NCBI GenBank assembly: GCA_027943335.1
Contig: BSBK01006027.1
Span: forward strand, 124,001-188,000
Origin: Chamaecyparis obtusa
Lineage: Eukaryota > Streptophyta > Pinopsida > Cupressales > Cupressaceae
DNA length: 64,000 bases
Reading direction: 5' to 3'
Shown here: positions 12,646-23,942 of the stretch, in pieces
How the letters are laid out: every line of letters starts with the position of its first letter
How positions within the stretch are numbered: position 1 is the stretch's first letter
Notes under the pieces: generated by a model
The model's input: only the letters and a program-made list of their open reading frames with translations
Databases searched by the model: none
Told to the model about the DNA's origin: nothing
Program-made: the position numbers and the translations under genes

Positions 12646-15600
12646 CTACAGGTTTTGGATCTCCTTCTTCCAAAATGTTATCAGTGAATTTAAAATTTGT
12701 AGATGGGTACATAATGCATATTGTAGCTTCTCCATCTTCTCCAAATCTATGCTAGGACCTTGATCATATGTCACCATGGTGGCATTGATCTCCTTGATAT
12801 TCTGATTAAGTATGTCTAATGAGGGCACAAGAGCACTCCTTAGCTGAGCCTGCCTAGCCCTTATCTTGGTCATCTCTTTTTCTGCCTTCTCAATCTTATC
12901 TATATGTCCTTGGTAGACATTATTACACATGTTGACATCAATAGATGGGTCTTCCACTGATTTCCTTATGCTTTTGATCATGGCTTATACCTCTTGAATC
13001 TTCTTGTATAGATCACCAGTCAACTTGTCCTTGTTCATACAGTCAGCAATGATCTTTTGGCCTTTTTTTGCAAACTCCTTCAAGGATGCTTAACTAGTCT
13101 TTAGTGAGCTTAGGTCAAGTGCAAAATTACTAATTAATTAACTAAGCCTTTTCTTCAAATACTTCTCTTCTGCAACTAGGGATGCATATTCTTCTAGGCT
13201 AGAGGAATTACTTTTGAACTGAGAAATGACTGCACTCACATCATCAACGGAGTGTAACTTGGACACTTTCTTTTCTTCTAGTAACAAGTTTTTTAGGATG
13301 TTCATTGACTCTACAAGGAGGGGATTCCTCATTACTTGTTTCTCCTTGGCTTTCTCCATAGCTAGGATGCTAAACTTTATCAAGTCTTCTTCTCCCCATG
13401 AATCCAAACTAGTTGTGTCAGGTGTCAAACTTGACAACAATGTTGCTAAGGGAAGTGGAGTGATAGGAGTACTATCCATAACTTCCTCTTTTACTCTTAT
13501 TGTGATTGGTTCATTTTCTTTTCTCTCTTTTTTTTCTATTTCTTTTTCTTTTCCTTCTTTCTTTTCTTCTTCATTTGTTATATCTTCAATCAATACTTTT
13601 TCTTGATTAATGGGAGGTGTGTTACTACATAAAATTTCAGCTACTTCTATGCTCACAAAAGCTTCTTCAAACTTGTCCAACTCAGTGTCAGTGGCTGCCA
13701 TGGCTATCTCAACATTATCAATGATAATGGTGCTATCCTTTAGTGACTCTGTCATGGGCGCAGACTTATCTACCTTTGTTTGTGTTTCAACTGCAGGTGC
13801 TGAGTCCTGAGGACTTGTCACTGATGCATTAGTGGGCTCTACCATCTTAACTTCCTTTGATGGTACTTGAGCTATGGGTGCAATAGGTGGATACATGTAC
13901 CTATTCATAAAGACCTTCTCAAAGGCTTTCTCTATTTCCTTGGCAACTAACTCAAAGTTTTTATCCATTATATTCAATGTTCTTGTCTTGGTCCTGAGGT
14001 GAGGCTTCACCAGATCTAACAATAACTTTTTCTCTTCTAGCTCACATATAGGAAGGGTTTCATCTATAATTTTCTCTCTTATCCTTAGATCCTCTTCAAT
14101 AGACTGTCTCTTTTGGAACTCTAAGATATCCCATACATTATCAGGGATCATAGTCTTTAGTTCTAAGACTATCTTCTTAAACTTCAACATCTATTTGACT
14201 ATCATTCCATGTATCTCTGATTTGTCTATCTCACTGTATTTCTCATAAAACTTTCCTACTTGATCAATTATGCCTTCATCAATGATTCTTGTGCTTAACA
14301 CACTCAGACTAGGTTTGAAACTTACTTCAGGAGGTGCTTGAGTGTTCCTTATGTTCCTTGTTACTCTTGAGGATGGATGCCCAATGTTGATTTATTTCTT
14401 CCTCTTAGGCATTTTCTTATACTCAGGAAGGGCAGTAAGGTCAATGGTTTCTTTGGGTGAAGAAGGAGTAACATCAGTTTTACCCTTCTGATCATCAATT
14501 TTTTCTATCTTCACCTTCTTCAACTTAGGATCATCTGATTCTACACTTTCTAATTCCAAAGCAATCTTTTGTTCCCTTTCTTTATCTAGGTTTGCTTGAG
14601 ACACTCCATGAATTCTCAAGATCTCTGAGGTAACTTTAGCAACCTTTCTTTTAGTGGCTACACTATTCAAGATTGCATCAACTTCTATTGTTTTCTCCTC
14701 ATAGGTTCCCCATCTTGGCTCATTAGGGTCTTTAGGTGCTGATAGCAGAACTTGAGCATAAGCCTCTAGAATAGGCTCTTCCACTTCATATCCTAGTGGA
14801 TGAATCCACTTTGTTCTTGGTTCAATTGCCTCCATGCATGTTGTGTTTGTCTCAACCATGAAGCAAATAGTTTCCTTGCACTTTTCAACTATTTTCTCTA
14901 GAATTATGTATCTCATCTGCATCTTGACTCTAAATGTCTTCAACTCCAGTGTCATGTAGTCTCTTAGAGTGCTCTCTATAGATGCCTTGAAGGATATATG
15001 TGGCATGGTAGGAATAGTCTTGTCTAGGTATGAATCTAACACCTTTCCAATAATATGGAAGTTCAAATAGATAATTAGGGACCCAAACCTGAATATCTTG
15101 GTCTTGTCATGCTTGATTGCCTTGATGTTGTAAATTAGTTGTGCACACAAGATCTCACACATATTGAACTCTCCATTTTCTTTCACTAGTCTTATGGCTG
15201 CAAGAATTGTGGCTGCAGACACATTGTTCACCCTGCTGGTGTGTTGGAACCTGTAACCTAGTATCATGGACATCAATTTGATGTCATCTTGCTCAATAGG
15301 CTCGATAGTCATACTGTGACTATCACTTCTTGATTTTCATGTCTGTTCAACAATCTTCCTCACATCTTTTCCCACTGGAAGGATGGTGCTTGTCCTTGAG
15401 AGGCCTTTCATCTCATGAATTAGGTCACCAATAATTTTGATCAACACTTCACCTATCCAAAATAGCTCATCATGAATCCTGCTTAGTAGAATCTTGATCC
15501 ATTCTTATTCATAGAACTCATATGTCATAGCATACTCCATTATAGGGTGATTATTCCACCGTGCATACTCATCCATGAAGGTTTTATTTGGTTTCATCAT

Positions 15601-15802
15601 TGTTTCCATGTGCACTCTTAATCTATCCAATGCCATTGGCTCTTTCTTATAGTGAATGTATGCCCTAATGTCCTCGACATGCATAACGCCCATAGGCGTG
15701 TGGGAGAATGCTCCTTCTAGGTCATCAAGTGTTGATTTAAATGGATGCCTCTTAAACACATCTTTTCTTCTCTGCAACATCAAATACTATAGGAGTAACC
15801 AT
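12646..15802 (-). pseudogene. N-II ORF2, about 1050-residue unknown protein
   Basis: The start is ATG at 15802 (MVTPIVFDVAEKKR); N-I and N-III start at the equivalent place with MAT-P-VFDV. The stop is TAG at 12646-12648 after KKEIQNL. Reading order: HPFKSTLDDLEGAFSHTP, VEDIRAYIHYKKEP, MTYEFYE, MILGYRFQHTSRVN, KIFRFGSLIIYLNFHI, EPRTKWIHPLGYEVEEPIL, LLSAPKDPNEPRWGTYEEKT, a basic PKRKK stretch, VKPHLRTKTRTLNIMDKN, a Lys/Glu-rich acidic region, and TPDTTSLDSWGEEDL. A likely coiled-coil tail follows. Long open pieces remain (14190-13138 and 15312-14392), but stops and at least one frameshift break it. There is no signal peptide and no catalytic motif I recognise. I do not assign a function. Confidence 0.75.
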
Positions 15803-16228
15803 CACCTACTTGGATATCACTTTCCAAATGATCTTGAAGACTTCTTGAATTGGTGCGATGAACTAGGGTTTTTGCAACCGATCAAATGCATAGAAAATCA
15901 CTTGATGAATCAAACTATAATCCTTCTCAATCAAATGCTAGGGTTCTTTTTCTCTCCAATCACTCTTAATTCGAATGAAATTGGAGATCTTCAAACTTCT
16001 ATGTACTTTAAAGTAGAAAATCTACCATTAATGCTTGTTGTGTAAACCAGGCTGTCACTTGAAAATTTCTATCTTTCATCTTGCAAATAATCATCTAGTG
16101 CACTCTTGCACATAGGTTCTACTAGTATCCAAAAGCTTAAGTCCAAAGGTGCATACTCTCAGAGTGAGTATACCAGCCACGCAGGGGGCTAGAGATAAAT
16201 TAGCTCCCCCTATGACCCTGAGGGCCAT
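15803..16228 (-). other. N-II spacer between ORF1 and ORF2
   Basis: About 425 bp without an open frame in the element direction. The same spacer separates the ORFs in N-I (20073-20494) and N-III (50789-51211). Its constant length suggests leader or splice/IRES-type function for ORF2, but no motif proves this. Confidence 0.6.
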
Positions 16229-17357
16229 TCATCCAGATGTAGAGGGTGCGTCCACTGTGGATGCATCTAATACATACTCATCAATCTTGTCCTTCTTTTC
16301 TTCTAACCAAATCAAGCTCACATCCTCTGAAGCTTTCACAAAATTGACTTCTCCTTTGGGATCCAAAACTAATTTTTTGGGCTTTTTAGGGCTTTCCTGA
16401 CCTTGCGTCCTTGATCTGCAAAACTTTGAGATGTATCCAGCCTTGTTACAAGAGTGACAAATGATTGGAGGCCTTATATTCCTTAGTGTATTGACATGAG
16501 TCACCAACTTACATTATCTAGTTGAGTGACCATTATAATTACATATCTGACATGTAACATTCTGAGAAATCCTTACATTTGACTAATTCTAATTTTTTTA
16601 TTATGCTGAGTCCTGTTCTTTTGACTTGTCTTACAATTCATAGCTCTAAGACCAAATTTATTGCATGAATAATAGTAACCATTGAAAGGTCTTACCTCGT
16701 ACAGTTCCTTGCTATGTGTCCATGCTTGTTACATGCATAATAAGTGCGGTCTACTGGCATGCTCTCATTCTTAGGTGGTTCAATATGATCCTTAGTCTGA
16801 ATTCCAGTCTCCTTAGCATCTGAGGTGCCTTCTAGTGCTTTCATTCTTGCTCGCATGTTGTCAATCTGATTTTGTGCTTCATTGTATCCAATGCAGCTAG
16901 TATCTCCTTTATCTCTTCTTGCATACAACTGAGATTCTATCAAATCAAAACTGGTGTGTAATTTATCAATGTGATTCTTAGCATCTTTCAATTCAGATTC
17001 CAAGCTTTCTTTGTTGTTCCTTAGCTCCAAGATTTCCATGTTTGCTTGCCTCAATTCTTTATTTAGTTGAAGGTTCTCTTTGACCTGTTCATCATAGACT
17101 TCCTGATTGTTAGTCAGCTTATCATCAAATTCTTCAAGTTGTTCTTTCAAGGATGTATTTTCTTCATTTAGGTTCTTGACCATTATCCCTAGATCACTAG
17201 TAGAGCATTCTTTCAAATCCTTCCTTAGCCTTTTGATGACTAATTGAGCATCACTGAGTTTTTCCTTAAGTTCTTCAGTTTCTTTTTCAGATCTGTCCAA
17301 GTCTTCAAGAGCAACTTCTAGATTTCTTTTCAGATGTTTTATTTATGCTTTGTCCAT
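16229..17357 (-). pseudogene. N-II ORF1, coiled-coil and zinc-knuckle gag-like protein
   Basis: ATG at 17357, about 40 bases after the primer site; a stop follows at codon 5 (MDKA then stop). The body is a long Lys/Glu/Leu coiled coil (for example ELKEKLSDAQLVIKRLRKDL, EENTSLKEQLEEFDDKL), then a series of CCHC-type knuckles. The first is YYACNKHGHIARNC, with the first Cys replaced by Tyr. The second is YYSCNKFGLRAMNC-like, the third is a CNYNGH-type unit, and the last is CHSCNKAGYISKFC, with the His replaced by Tyr. It ends DAPSTSG with a stop at 16229. The coiled coil probably self-assembles and the knuckles bind nucleic acid, as in nucleocapsid. No UBN2 or Retrotrans_gag core is recognisable. 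Frameshift present. Confidence 0.75.
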
Positions 17358-17397
17358 GATCTCCTCAAGTGGTTAAACTTCTTTGCTGAGGACCAAA

Positions 17398-17409
17398 GCT
17401 CTGATACCA
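17398..17409 (-). other. N-II tRNA-Met primer binding site
   Basis: Plus strand GCTCTGATACCA is the complement of TGGTATCAGAGC, the standard plant initiator tRNA-Met primer site. It is two bases from the LTR end at 17412. Confidence 0.95.
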
Positions 17410-17411
17410 AT

Positions 17412-18527
17412 TTTTAGGAATGGGAACACTGAGGGGGGGGGTGAATCATTGTTCATTGTATTTTATCTTTTCACTTAATCTTTAAACTGAACTTAAATGC
17501 TTAAGTACTGAAATGAACATTCACATAAACATGAAACATGAAATCAACACATAACACCAATATGGTTATGGGGAAACCCAAATAGGTAAAAACCCCGGTG
17601 GGAATTGACACCCACTAATATTTTGTACTAGTGTTTTATGATCCTTGTTAGAAGATTCTTAACCCTGTTAGGAGTTACTTTATAATGTATTAAGCATAGT
17701 AGACCTTGTCAAGGGTTAGACCCTATTAGGACTCTTTTACAATAGTCCCTATTATGGGAGTGGATGCATTATCCTAGAGCTCATTGCTCAAGTGGTGAAG
17801 GCTACAACCTTCTGATCTCATATACACACTATATCTACTGGATGAACTGTCATTGTGACACTTCTTGTCAAATCAGTTCCTTTTATACGTTGATGCTTTG
17901 ACCTCTTGCAAAGCTATAATACATCTTATAGACTCTTTCCATACTTATTCTCTCCTTATGAAAACTTTATATCAACTTTCATGCCTATTACAATGGGCGC
18001 ATCTCATATTTATATGCGCTTACAAAATAAACAACTAGGTCAGCCCTTTAACCAATTACATACAATGCTTCCAATTGAATTGGCTCAAGTGTGTTTACAA
18101 ACAAACATATTTACATGTTGGAAACCTAATTACAATATGTGCATAGCCTTTACAACATTAGAATATAACCACAAATTAAAATGCTAACAGTCGGTTGCTT
18201 ACTCTGTTCTTCTCTGGCACACACTAGCTCTATAACTTCAATTGTCTAAAACTTTGGCTTACTTGTATATCTAATCATGCACTCATAGAATAAGCATGAA
18301 TATAGTATAACCAACTTATCTTCTATGGCACATATGATAACTCGGTCGTATGCACATGCGATGATGCTCTGAGCTTCAGGAACTCTGTACACTGTCTAGT
18401 CTTCAACACTTAGCCGATTTCTGATCTTCCCATCAAGTGCACTAACTCCAAACTACTATGTGACTTTGTTGCCATAATGACAACACTATGCTAATTCATA
18501 TGTATTAGTATAGCCAACTTGCCAACA
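17412..18527 (-). repeat. N-II 5' LTR
   Basis: 1116 bp, paired with 11312-12427. It contains a G9 tract, the hairpin GTGGG (17598-17602) with CCCAC (17611-17615), and minus-strand TATAAAT at 18006-18015. It ends GCCAACA at 18527. Confidence 0.95.
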
Positions 18528-18532
18528 AAACA

Positions 18533-18683
18533 TATCTTGTGTTATGTGTTCTAGTTGAATACTTCATTTGCTTTACTATTCATTTCAGTATTTAAGTAAT
18601 TGAGTTAAGTTTCAAGGATCAGGAATTAATTATAGAACACTAATTCACCCCCCCCCCCCCTCTCATTGTTCCCATTCCTAACA
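18533..18683 (+). repeat. N-I 5' LTR, second part
   Basis: Resumes with TATCTTGTGTTATGTG, exactly where the 3' LTR continues at about 40740. It carries a run of 13 C (18648-18660) before TCTCATTGTTCCCATTCCTAACA, the LTR end at 18683. Confidence 0.93.
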
Positions 18684-18685
18684 AA

Positions 18686-18697
18686 TGGTATCAGAGA
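18686..18697 (+). other. N-I tRNA-Met primer binding site
   Basis: TGGTATCAGAGA lies two bases after the LTR end; the last base differs from the canonical TGGTATCAGAGC. Confidence 0.93.
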
Positions 18698-18737
18698 TTT
18701 GGTCCTCTAAAGTTAAGTTTAACCACTTGAGGAGATC

Positions 18738-20072
18738 ATGGTTTCAGAAGAACTAAAACATTTGAAGAAGAATCTTGAAGCAGCTCTTGAAGATCTTGAC
18801 AAATTTGAAAAAGAAATTTAAGAACTAAAATTGAAGGTTCGTGGTTCACAAGTATTCATCAAGAAACTGAGAAAAGATTTGAAAGATTGTTCAACAAATG
18901 ATTTGGGAAAAATGGTCAAAAAGATGAATGAAGAAAACACATCTCTGAAGGATCAGATTGAAGATTTGGATGAAAAGCTAACTAACAATTAGGAAGCCTA
19001 TGAAGAACAAATCAAAGAAAACAAATAGTTGGATGAAGAACTTAGGCAAGAAAACATGAAAATCTTGGAGCTAGAAAACATCAAGAAAAAGATGGAATCT
19101 GAATTAATAGAAGCAAGGAACCATATTGACAAATTGCACACAAGTTTAGAACTAATAGAGTCATAGTTGTATGCACAGAAGATTAAAGGAGATACCAGTG
19201 GTATTGGATTCAATGAAGCACAAAATCAAATAAATACTATGCGAGAAAGAATGAAAGCACCAAAAGAATCTACCAAAGCTAAGAAGTTTGAAAATCATAC
19301 TGAAGTTAAATAAGAACCATCTAAAGATGAACGCAAGCCAATCAACCAAACTTGTTATTCCTATAACAAGCATGGAAATATAGCAAGAGATTGTAAAGAG
19401 GTAAGACCTTTCAATTGTTATTGTTATTATCAAATAAATACTATGCGAGAAAGAATGAAAGCACCAAAAGAATATACCGAAGCTAAGAAGTTTGAAAATC
19501 ATACTGAAGTTAAAGAAGAACCATCTAAAGATGAACACAAGCCAATAAACCAAACTTCTTATTCCTGTAACAAGCATGGAAATATAGCAAGAGATTGTAA
19601 AGAGGTAAGACCTTTCAATGGTTATTGTTATTCATGTAATAAATTTGGTCATAGAGCTATGAATTGTAGATCAAATCAAAGAATTTAGATACAACACAAT
19701 CAGAGAAATCAACCATAGCAAAATTCTAGAAGTCCTCTGAACAACACATGTTAGATATGCAATTACAATGGTCACACAACTAGACAATGCAGTATGGTAA
19801 CCCAAATCAATGTGTCGAGGAATATAAGGCCTCCAGTCATTTTTCACTCTTGTAACAAGGTTGGACACATCTCAAAGTTTTGTAGATCACAAGCGCAAAT
19901 TCAAGAAAGACCTAATAAGTCTCAAGGATCAATATTGGATGAATCTGGAGAAGTCAAGTTTGTGAAAGCTACAAAAGATGTGAGCAAGATTTAGATGGAA
20001 TTAAAGAAAGATAATGTCAGTTCCATAGTAGTAGATGCATCCTTGGTGAACGCACCTTCTACTTCTGGATAA
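18738..20072 (+). pseudogene. N-I ORF1, coiled-coil and zinc-knuckle gag-like protein
   Basis: ATG at 18738 (MVSEELKHLKKNLEAALEDL), 40 bases after the primer site, and stop TAA at 20070-20072 after PSTSG. The frame is kept over 445 codons but carries several stops (after EKEI, TNN and others). The N-terminal half is a heptad-rich coiled coil. Four knuckle types follow in order: SYSCNKHGNIARDC (first Cys lost), CYSCNKFGHRAMNC (canonical C-X2-C-X4-H-X4-C), C-stop-ICNYNGHTTRQC (canonical spacing), and FHSCNKVGHISKFC (first Cys lost). A 204-bp in-frame duplication doubles the region with knuckle 1, making this copy longer than N-II and N-III. The following 20073-20494 is spacer without a gene. 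Confidence 0.78.
19227..19634 (+). repeat. 204-bp in-frame tandem duplication in N-I ORF1
   Basis: The unit beginning CAAATAAATACTATGCGAG at 19227 recurs at 19431, a period of 204 bp or 68 codons. It covers the linker and zinc knuckle 1. N-II and N-III have one copy. The two units differ by a few bases; for example, a stop in unit 1 (VK-stop-EPS) is absent from unit 2 (VKEEPS). Confidence 0.9.
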
Positions 20073-20494
20073 ATGACCCTCATGGTCATAGGGGGAGCTA
20101 GATAAGATTTAGACCCCTACGTGGCTGGTATACTCACCCTTAGAGTATGTGCCTTTGGTTTTAGTTGTTTGGTTGCTAATTGATGCAATATACAGGATCA
20201 CACAGTCTGATTGTCAGCGAGAACAAAGATTGGAATTCACTGTTACAATGCATGTTATGACAGCAAGAATTAATTGCATAAAATTGATTTATTAGTCACC
20301 AGAGATCTATTATCTTCACTTTTGCATTTGAGATCAAGCCTTTGGAGAGTACATGAGATCAAAGCAGTAAGTGTTGAAAGATTGAAGTTTTTTTCATCAG
20401 CAGAAAGGAGTTAAGTTTGTTGCAACACCCTTGTTCAAACGTGATGTTTCACAAATCCTTTGGAACCCTACTTAAGAGTTGAATCAAGTAATTA
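20073..20494 (+). other. N-I spacer between ORF1 and ORF2
   Basis: 422 bp without a gene. It is the counterpart of 15803-16228 and 50789-51211. Confidence 0.6.
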
Positions 20495-22640
20495 ATGGCC
20501 ACTCCAGTAGTATTTGATGTTATAGAGAGGAAAAGATATGTATTAAAGAAGCATCCATTTAAGTCAGTCCTAGATGACCTAAAAGGAGCATTTTCTAGAG
20601 CTCCGATTGGAGTTATGCACGTAGAAGATATTCGCGCCTACATCTATTACAAGAAGGAACCTGTAGGAGTAGATAGGATAAGGTCACACATAGAAACAAT
20701 TGTTAATTCAGACATGACATTCAAGGATGAATTTGTGCACTTCACAAATCACCCTATAATTGAATATGTGACTGCGTATGAGTTCTATGAATCTGAATGG
20801 ATCAAGATATTGCTAAGAAGAATTCATGATGATTTGTTTTGGATTGGATAAGTCCTTGTTCACATAAAAACTAATCTCATTCATGAGATGAAGAGACTCT
20901 CTAAGACCGGCGCCATACTTCCAGCAAGTAAAGATATCAGAAAATAGGTCGAGCAAGCATGTAAGTCTAGGAGTGATAAGTGCGACATGAAAATTGAGCC
21001 CATAGAGAAGGATATAAAACTCTTAGCTATGATACTTGGTTATAAGTTCTAGCATGCTAACAGATTAAATAGTGTATCCACAGCAATAGTTTTGGCAGCT
21101 ATAAGGATTGTAAAAGAAAATGGAAAGTTTAACCTGTGTGAGATCTTGCGCTCACAATTGTTAGATAACATAAGAGCCTTGAAACATGATAAGAGAAAAG
21201 TATTCAGATTTGGATCATTGATTATCTACATGTACTTCCATATAGTTGGTAAGGTCTTTGATCTCTATCTTGACAAGACCATACCTACATTGCCTCAAAT
21301 TGCATTCAAGGAAACATCAGAGAGCACCCTAAATGATTACATGGAATTGGAGATTAAGACATTTAGAATTAAGATGCAAAGAAGGTATAGGATACCTAAG
21401 AGTATAGTGGAGAAATACAAGGACATCATATGCTTCATGGTGGAAATAGACATTACATGCATGGAAGCAATTGAGCCTAGGACAAAGTGGATTCATCCAC
21501 TTGGATATGAAGTAGAGGAACACATTTTGGAAGCCTATGCACAAGTCCTCCTATCAGCACCTAAGGATCCCAATGAGCCTAGATGGGGAACTTATGAAGA
21601 GAAGACAAGACACGTAGACTCTTTCTTATACAGTACTACGACAAAGAGAAAATCATCAAGGATTACTTCAGACATTCTAAAAATTCATGGTGTCACCCAA
21701 GAAGACTTGGATAAAGCGAGGGAAACCAAGACTTCCATGAAACTTGAGAGTGCACCCTCATCTAAAGTGAAAATAGAGAAATATGATGATCTAAAGTAGA
21801 AGAAGAAAAATACTGATGATAGCACCTCTGCACCCACAACCATAATTGATCTAGAGTCCACTCTACCTCCTAAGCCTAGAAAGATGTCTAGAAGGAAGAA
21901 ATAGATCGGTGCAAGCCACCCGTCCTCAAGGACAACTAGAAGCAAAGGGAAAAACACTCAAGCACCTCCTAAGGTAGGATTCAGACCAAATCTGCAAGTC
22001 TTGAGAATTAGAATTGTCGATGAAGGAAGGATAGATCAAATAGCAAAGTTTTATGACAAGTATCATGAGATAGACAAATCAATGATTCATTCTATGATTA
22101 TCATGCACATGATTAAGTTCAAACAAACATTTTTGGGACTTAAGATAGTCATTCCTGATAATGTATGGAATATTTTAGATTCTTTGAAGAGACAAGACAT
22201 AGAAGAGGATTTTAGGATAAGATAAAAGACACTGGATGAAAACCTTCATGTCTGTTCACTGGAAGAGAAAACATTGTTGCTAGATTTGGTAAAACCACAT
22301 TTAAGAACCAAAACCAGAACTCTATAGATAATGAACAAAGAGTGTGAGTTAGTTGTGAAGGAGATATAAAATCCATTTGAAAAGTATTCTTGGATAGACA
22401 CATGTATCCACCCTTTGCACCTTCAACCCAAGTTCCCTCCAAGCAAGAAAAAGTATCTGAGATCCCTAATGTACCTATGATAGGTCCACAGGATTCTATG
22501 CCTAGGGCTGAAGCTAAGGATGAAACAATTGTGATTGATAATGTTGAAATCACCATGGTGGCAACAAATAAGGAACTGGATAAGTTTGAAGAAACTCTTG
22601 TCAATACAAAAGAAGCTAAGATCCTATGTGGTGAAGAGAC
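20495..22640 (+). pseudogene. N-I ORF2, N-terminal two thirds
   Basis: ATG at 20495 (MATPVVFDVIERKRYVLKK). It continues HPFKSVLDDLKGAFSRAP, VEDIRAYIYYKKEP, EFYESEWIKILLRRIHDD, ILRSQLLDNIRALKHDK, FRFGSLIIYMYFHIVGK, EPRTKWIHPLGYEVEE, LLSAPKDPNEPRWGTYEEKT, a basic RKMSRRKK stretch, and TLLLDLVKPHLRTKTRTL. There are stops at about 20850, 20945, 21051, 21800, 21902 and 22222. The reading frame is largely conserved with N-II and N-III at the protein level. It is cut at 22640 by copia C and resumes at 38590. The function of the protein is not recognised. Confidence 0.75.
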
Positions 22641-23942
22641 TGTTAGGAATAGTGCCAAGAGATAACTTAGAGGGGGGGGTGAATTAGTTATCTACAAGAT
22701 TCAATTTTTTATCCAATTAAGTATAGAAGAACATTAAGCATAAACACAATATAAGAACACTTAACACAACACCACAATTTTGGCTACGGGGAAACCCAAA
22801 TAGGTAAAAACCCCAGTGGGAATTAACACCCACTATAAACTGCACTAGTGTATAATGATCCCTGTTAGAAGATCTTACAACCCTGTTAGAAGTTGATCTT
22901 TACAATGCATTAAGTACAGTGACCTAGTTAAGGGTCGGACCCTATTAGGATTCTTTTACAATTAACCCTGTTAGGGGTGAGGACACACTGTCTGAGAGCT
23001 CACTTCTCAAAGGGGTGAAGGTTGCAACCTTCTGGATAATAGATACACACTATAACTACAAATGGTGAACTGTGAGGTAGACATGTTGTCTTGATTAGTT
23101 CCAATGAATAGCACACACTCTCTACTTTGTCACATAGAACTTCTACTGATGGCACAACATTTCACACCTTCTGCTCTGCTCTCGTCTTTCAACTCAATGC
23201 CATACTTAGCAAAAACAAATGACTAACTATAAATATCTTTCCTATAAAGGATATAAACAAGTTGGCCTATTAGAACCACCTTGAAATCATAGTAAAGAAA
23301 TAATGAAACTCTCCAATAACATCTCATTCGGCTCTACTAAGCACGCAACATAAATTAAGACTGCTCAACTCCATATGAGTAGATGCGTCACTTCACACTA
23401 TCGGCTCTACCAAATTAACTGCTACTTCCTTCTCATGCTGAATTATGTCATGCACTCTTAACCAAACATTATTAACTCTTCTCCAAACACAAATCCAAGA
23501 GTGCATGTTCAAATGGTAGGCACAACTACTACTACAATAAAAACAATGTTGGCTCTGTCAGATAAACTCAAGATACTATAATTGGCAACTAAAAACATCA
23601 TAAATTAGACGGTACTACATATCAGACTTTACATCCATGAACATAGCTTCTCTATCATGTCTACAACACAAATGTAAACACACAAGGCTCCACTTCAACC
23701 ATACTATAAATCACATATAGAACTCTTCCTGGGACCTGTCAGGAACACTTACTAAAACAGTCAACAGTATAACTGTCTTCATTCAGAATCAACCTTTGTG
23801 CTTATGATATCATGTTGATAAAATATCTAGGAAAAATATGCTCAAGGCTCTCTTCATCAAGATTCCACACATGTTGCTTACCATATGTTTTCATCAATGA
23901 AAAACATACAGTCAGCACTGGCTTGCTGGCAAATCTCCAACA
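22641..23942 (-). repeat. C 3' LTR
   Basis: 1302 bp, uninterrupted. It shares about the first 500 plus-strand bases with family N LTRs: the G-rich tract with GTGAAT, GGGAAACCCAAATAGGTAAA, GTGGG (22816-22820) with CCCAC (22829-22833), and the repeated CCCTGTTAGGA motifs. Its other end (CAGTCAGCACTGGCTTGCTGG) differs from N. It pairs with 28815-29485 plus 37988-38589. Confidence 0.93.

Larger units (their letters stand above)
11312..18527 (-). mobile_element. N-II: complete family N LTR element
   Basis: A 7216-bp element in the 5' LTR of N-I. The target duplication is AAACA (11307-11311 and 18528-18532). Deleting N-II and one copy restores GTAAACATATCTTGTG exactly as in the N-I 3' LTR. The two LTRs are each 1116 bp (11312-12427 and 17412-18527). 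In element direction: LTR, primer site, gag-like ORF1, about 430 bp of spacer, ORF2, polypurine tract, LTR. Both LTRs have TTTTAGGAATGG where other copies have TGTTAGGAATGG, so the defect was already in the copied template or arose during copying. No pol domain is present. Confidence 0.95.

Noticed and set aside
13226..13810. Plus-strand open frames opposite N-II ORF2, and similar ones at 48188-48748
   Set aside because: Ser/Phe-rich antisense frames of the conserved minus-strand ORF2; no independent support.
19161..19577. Minus-strand Phe/Ser-rich frame with hydrophobic stretches that could look like a membrane protein
   Set aside because: Antisense of the duplicated coiled-coil and knuckle region of N-I ORF1; the apparent repeats are the 204-bp duplication.
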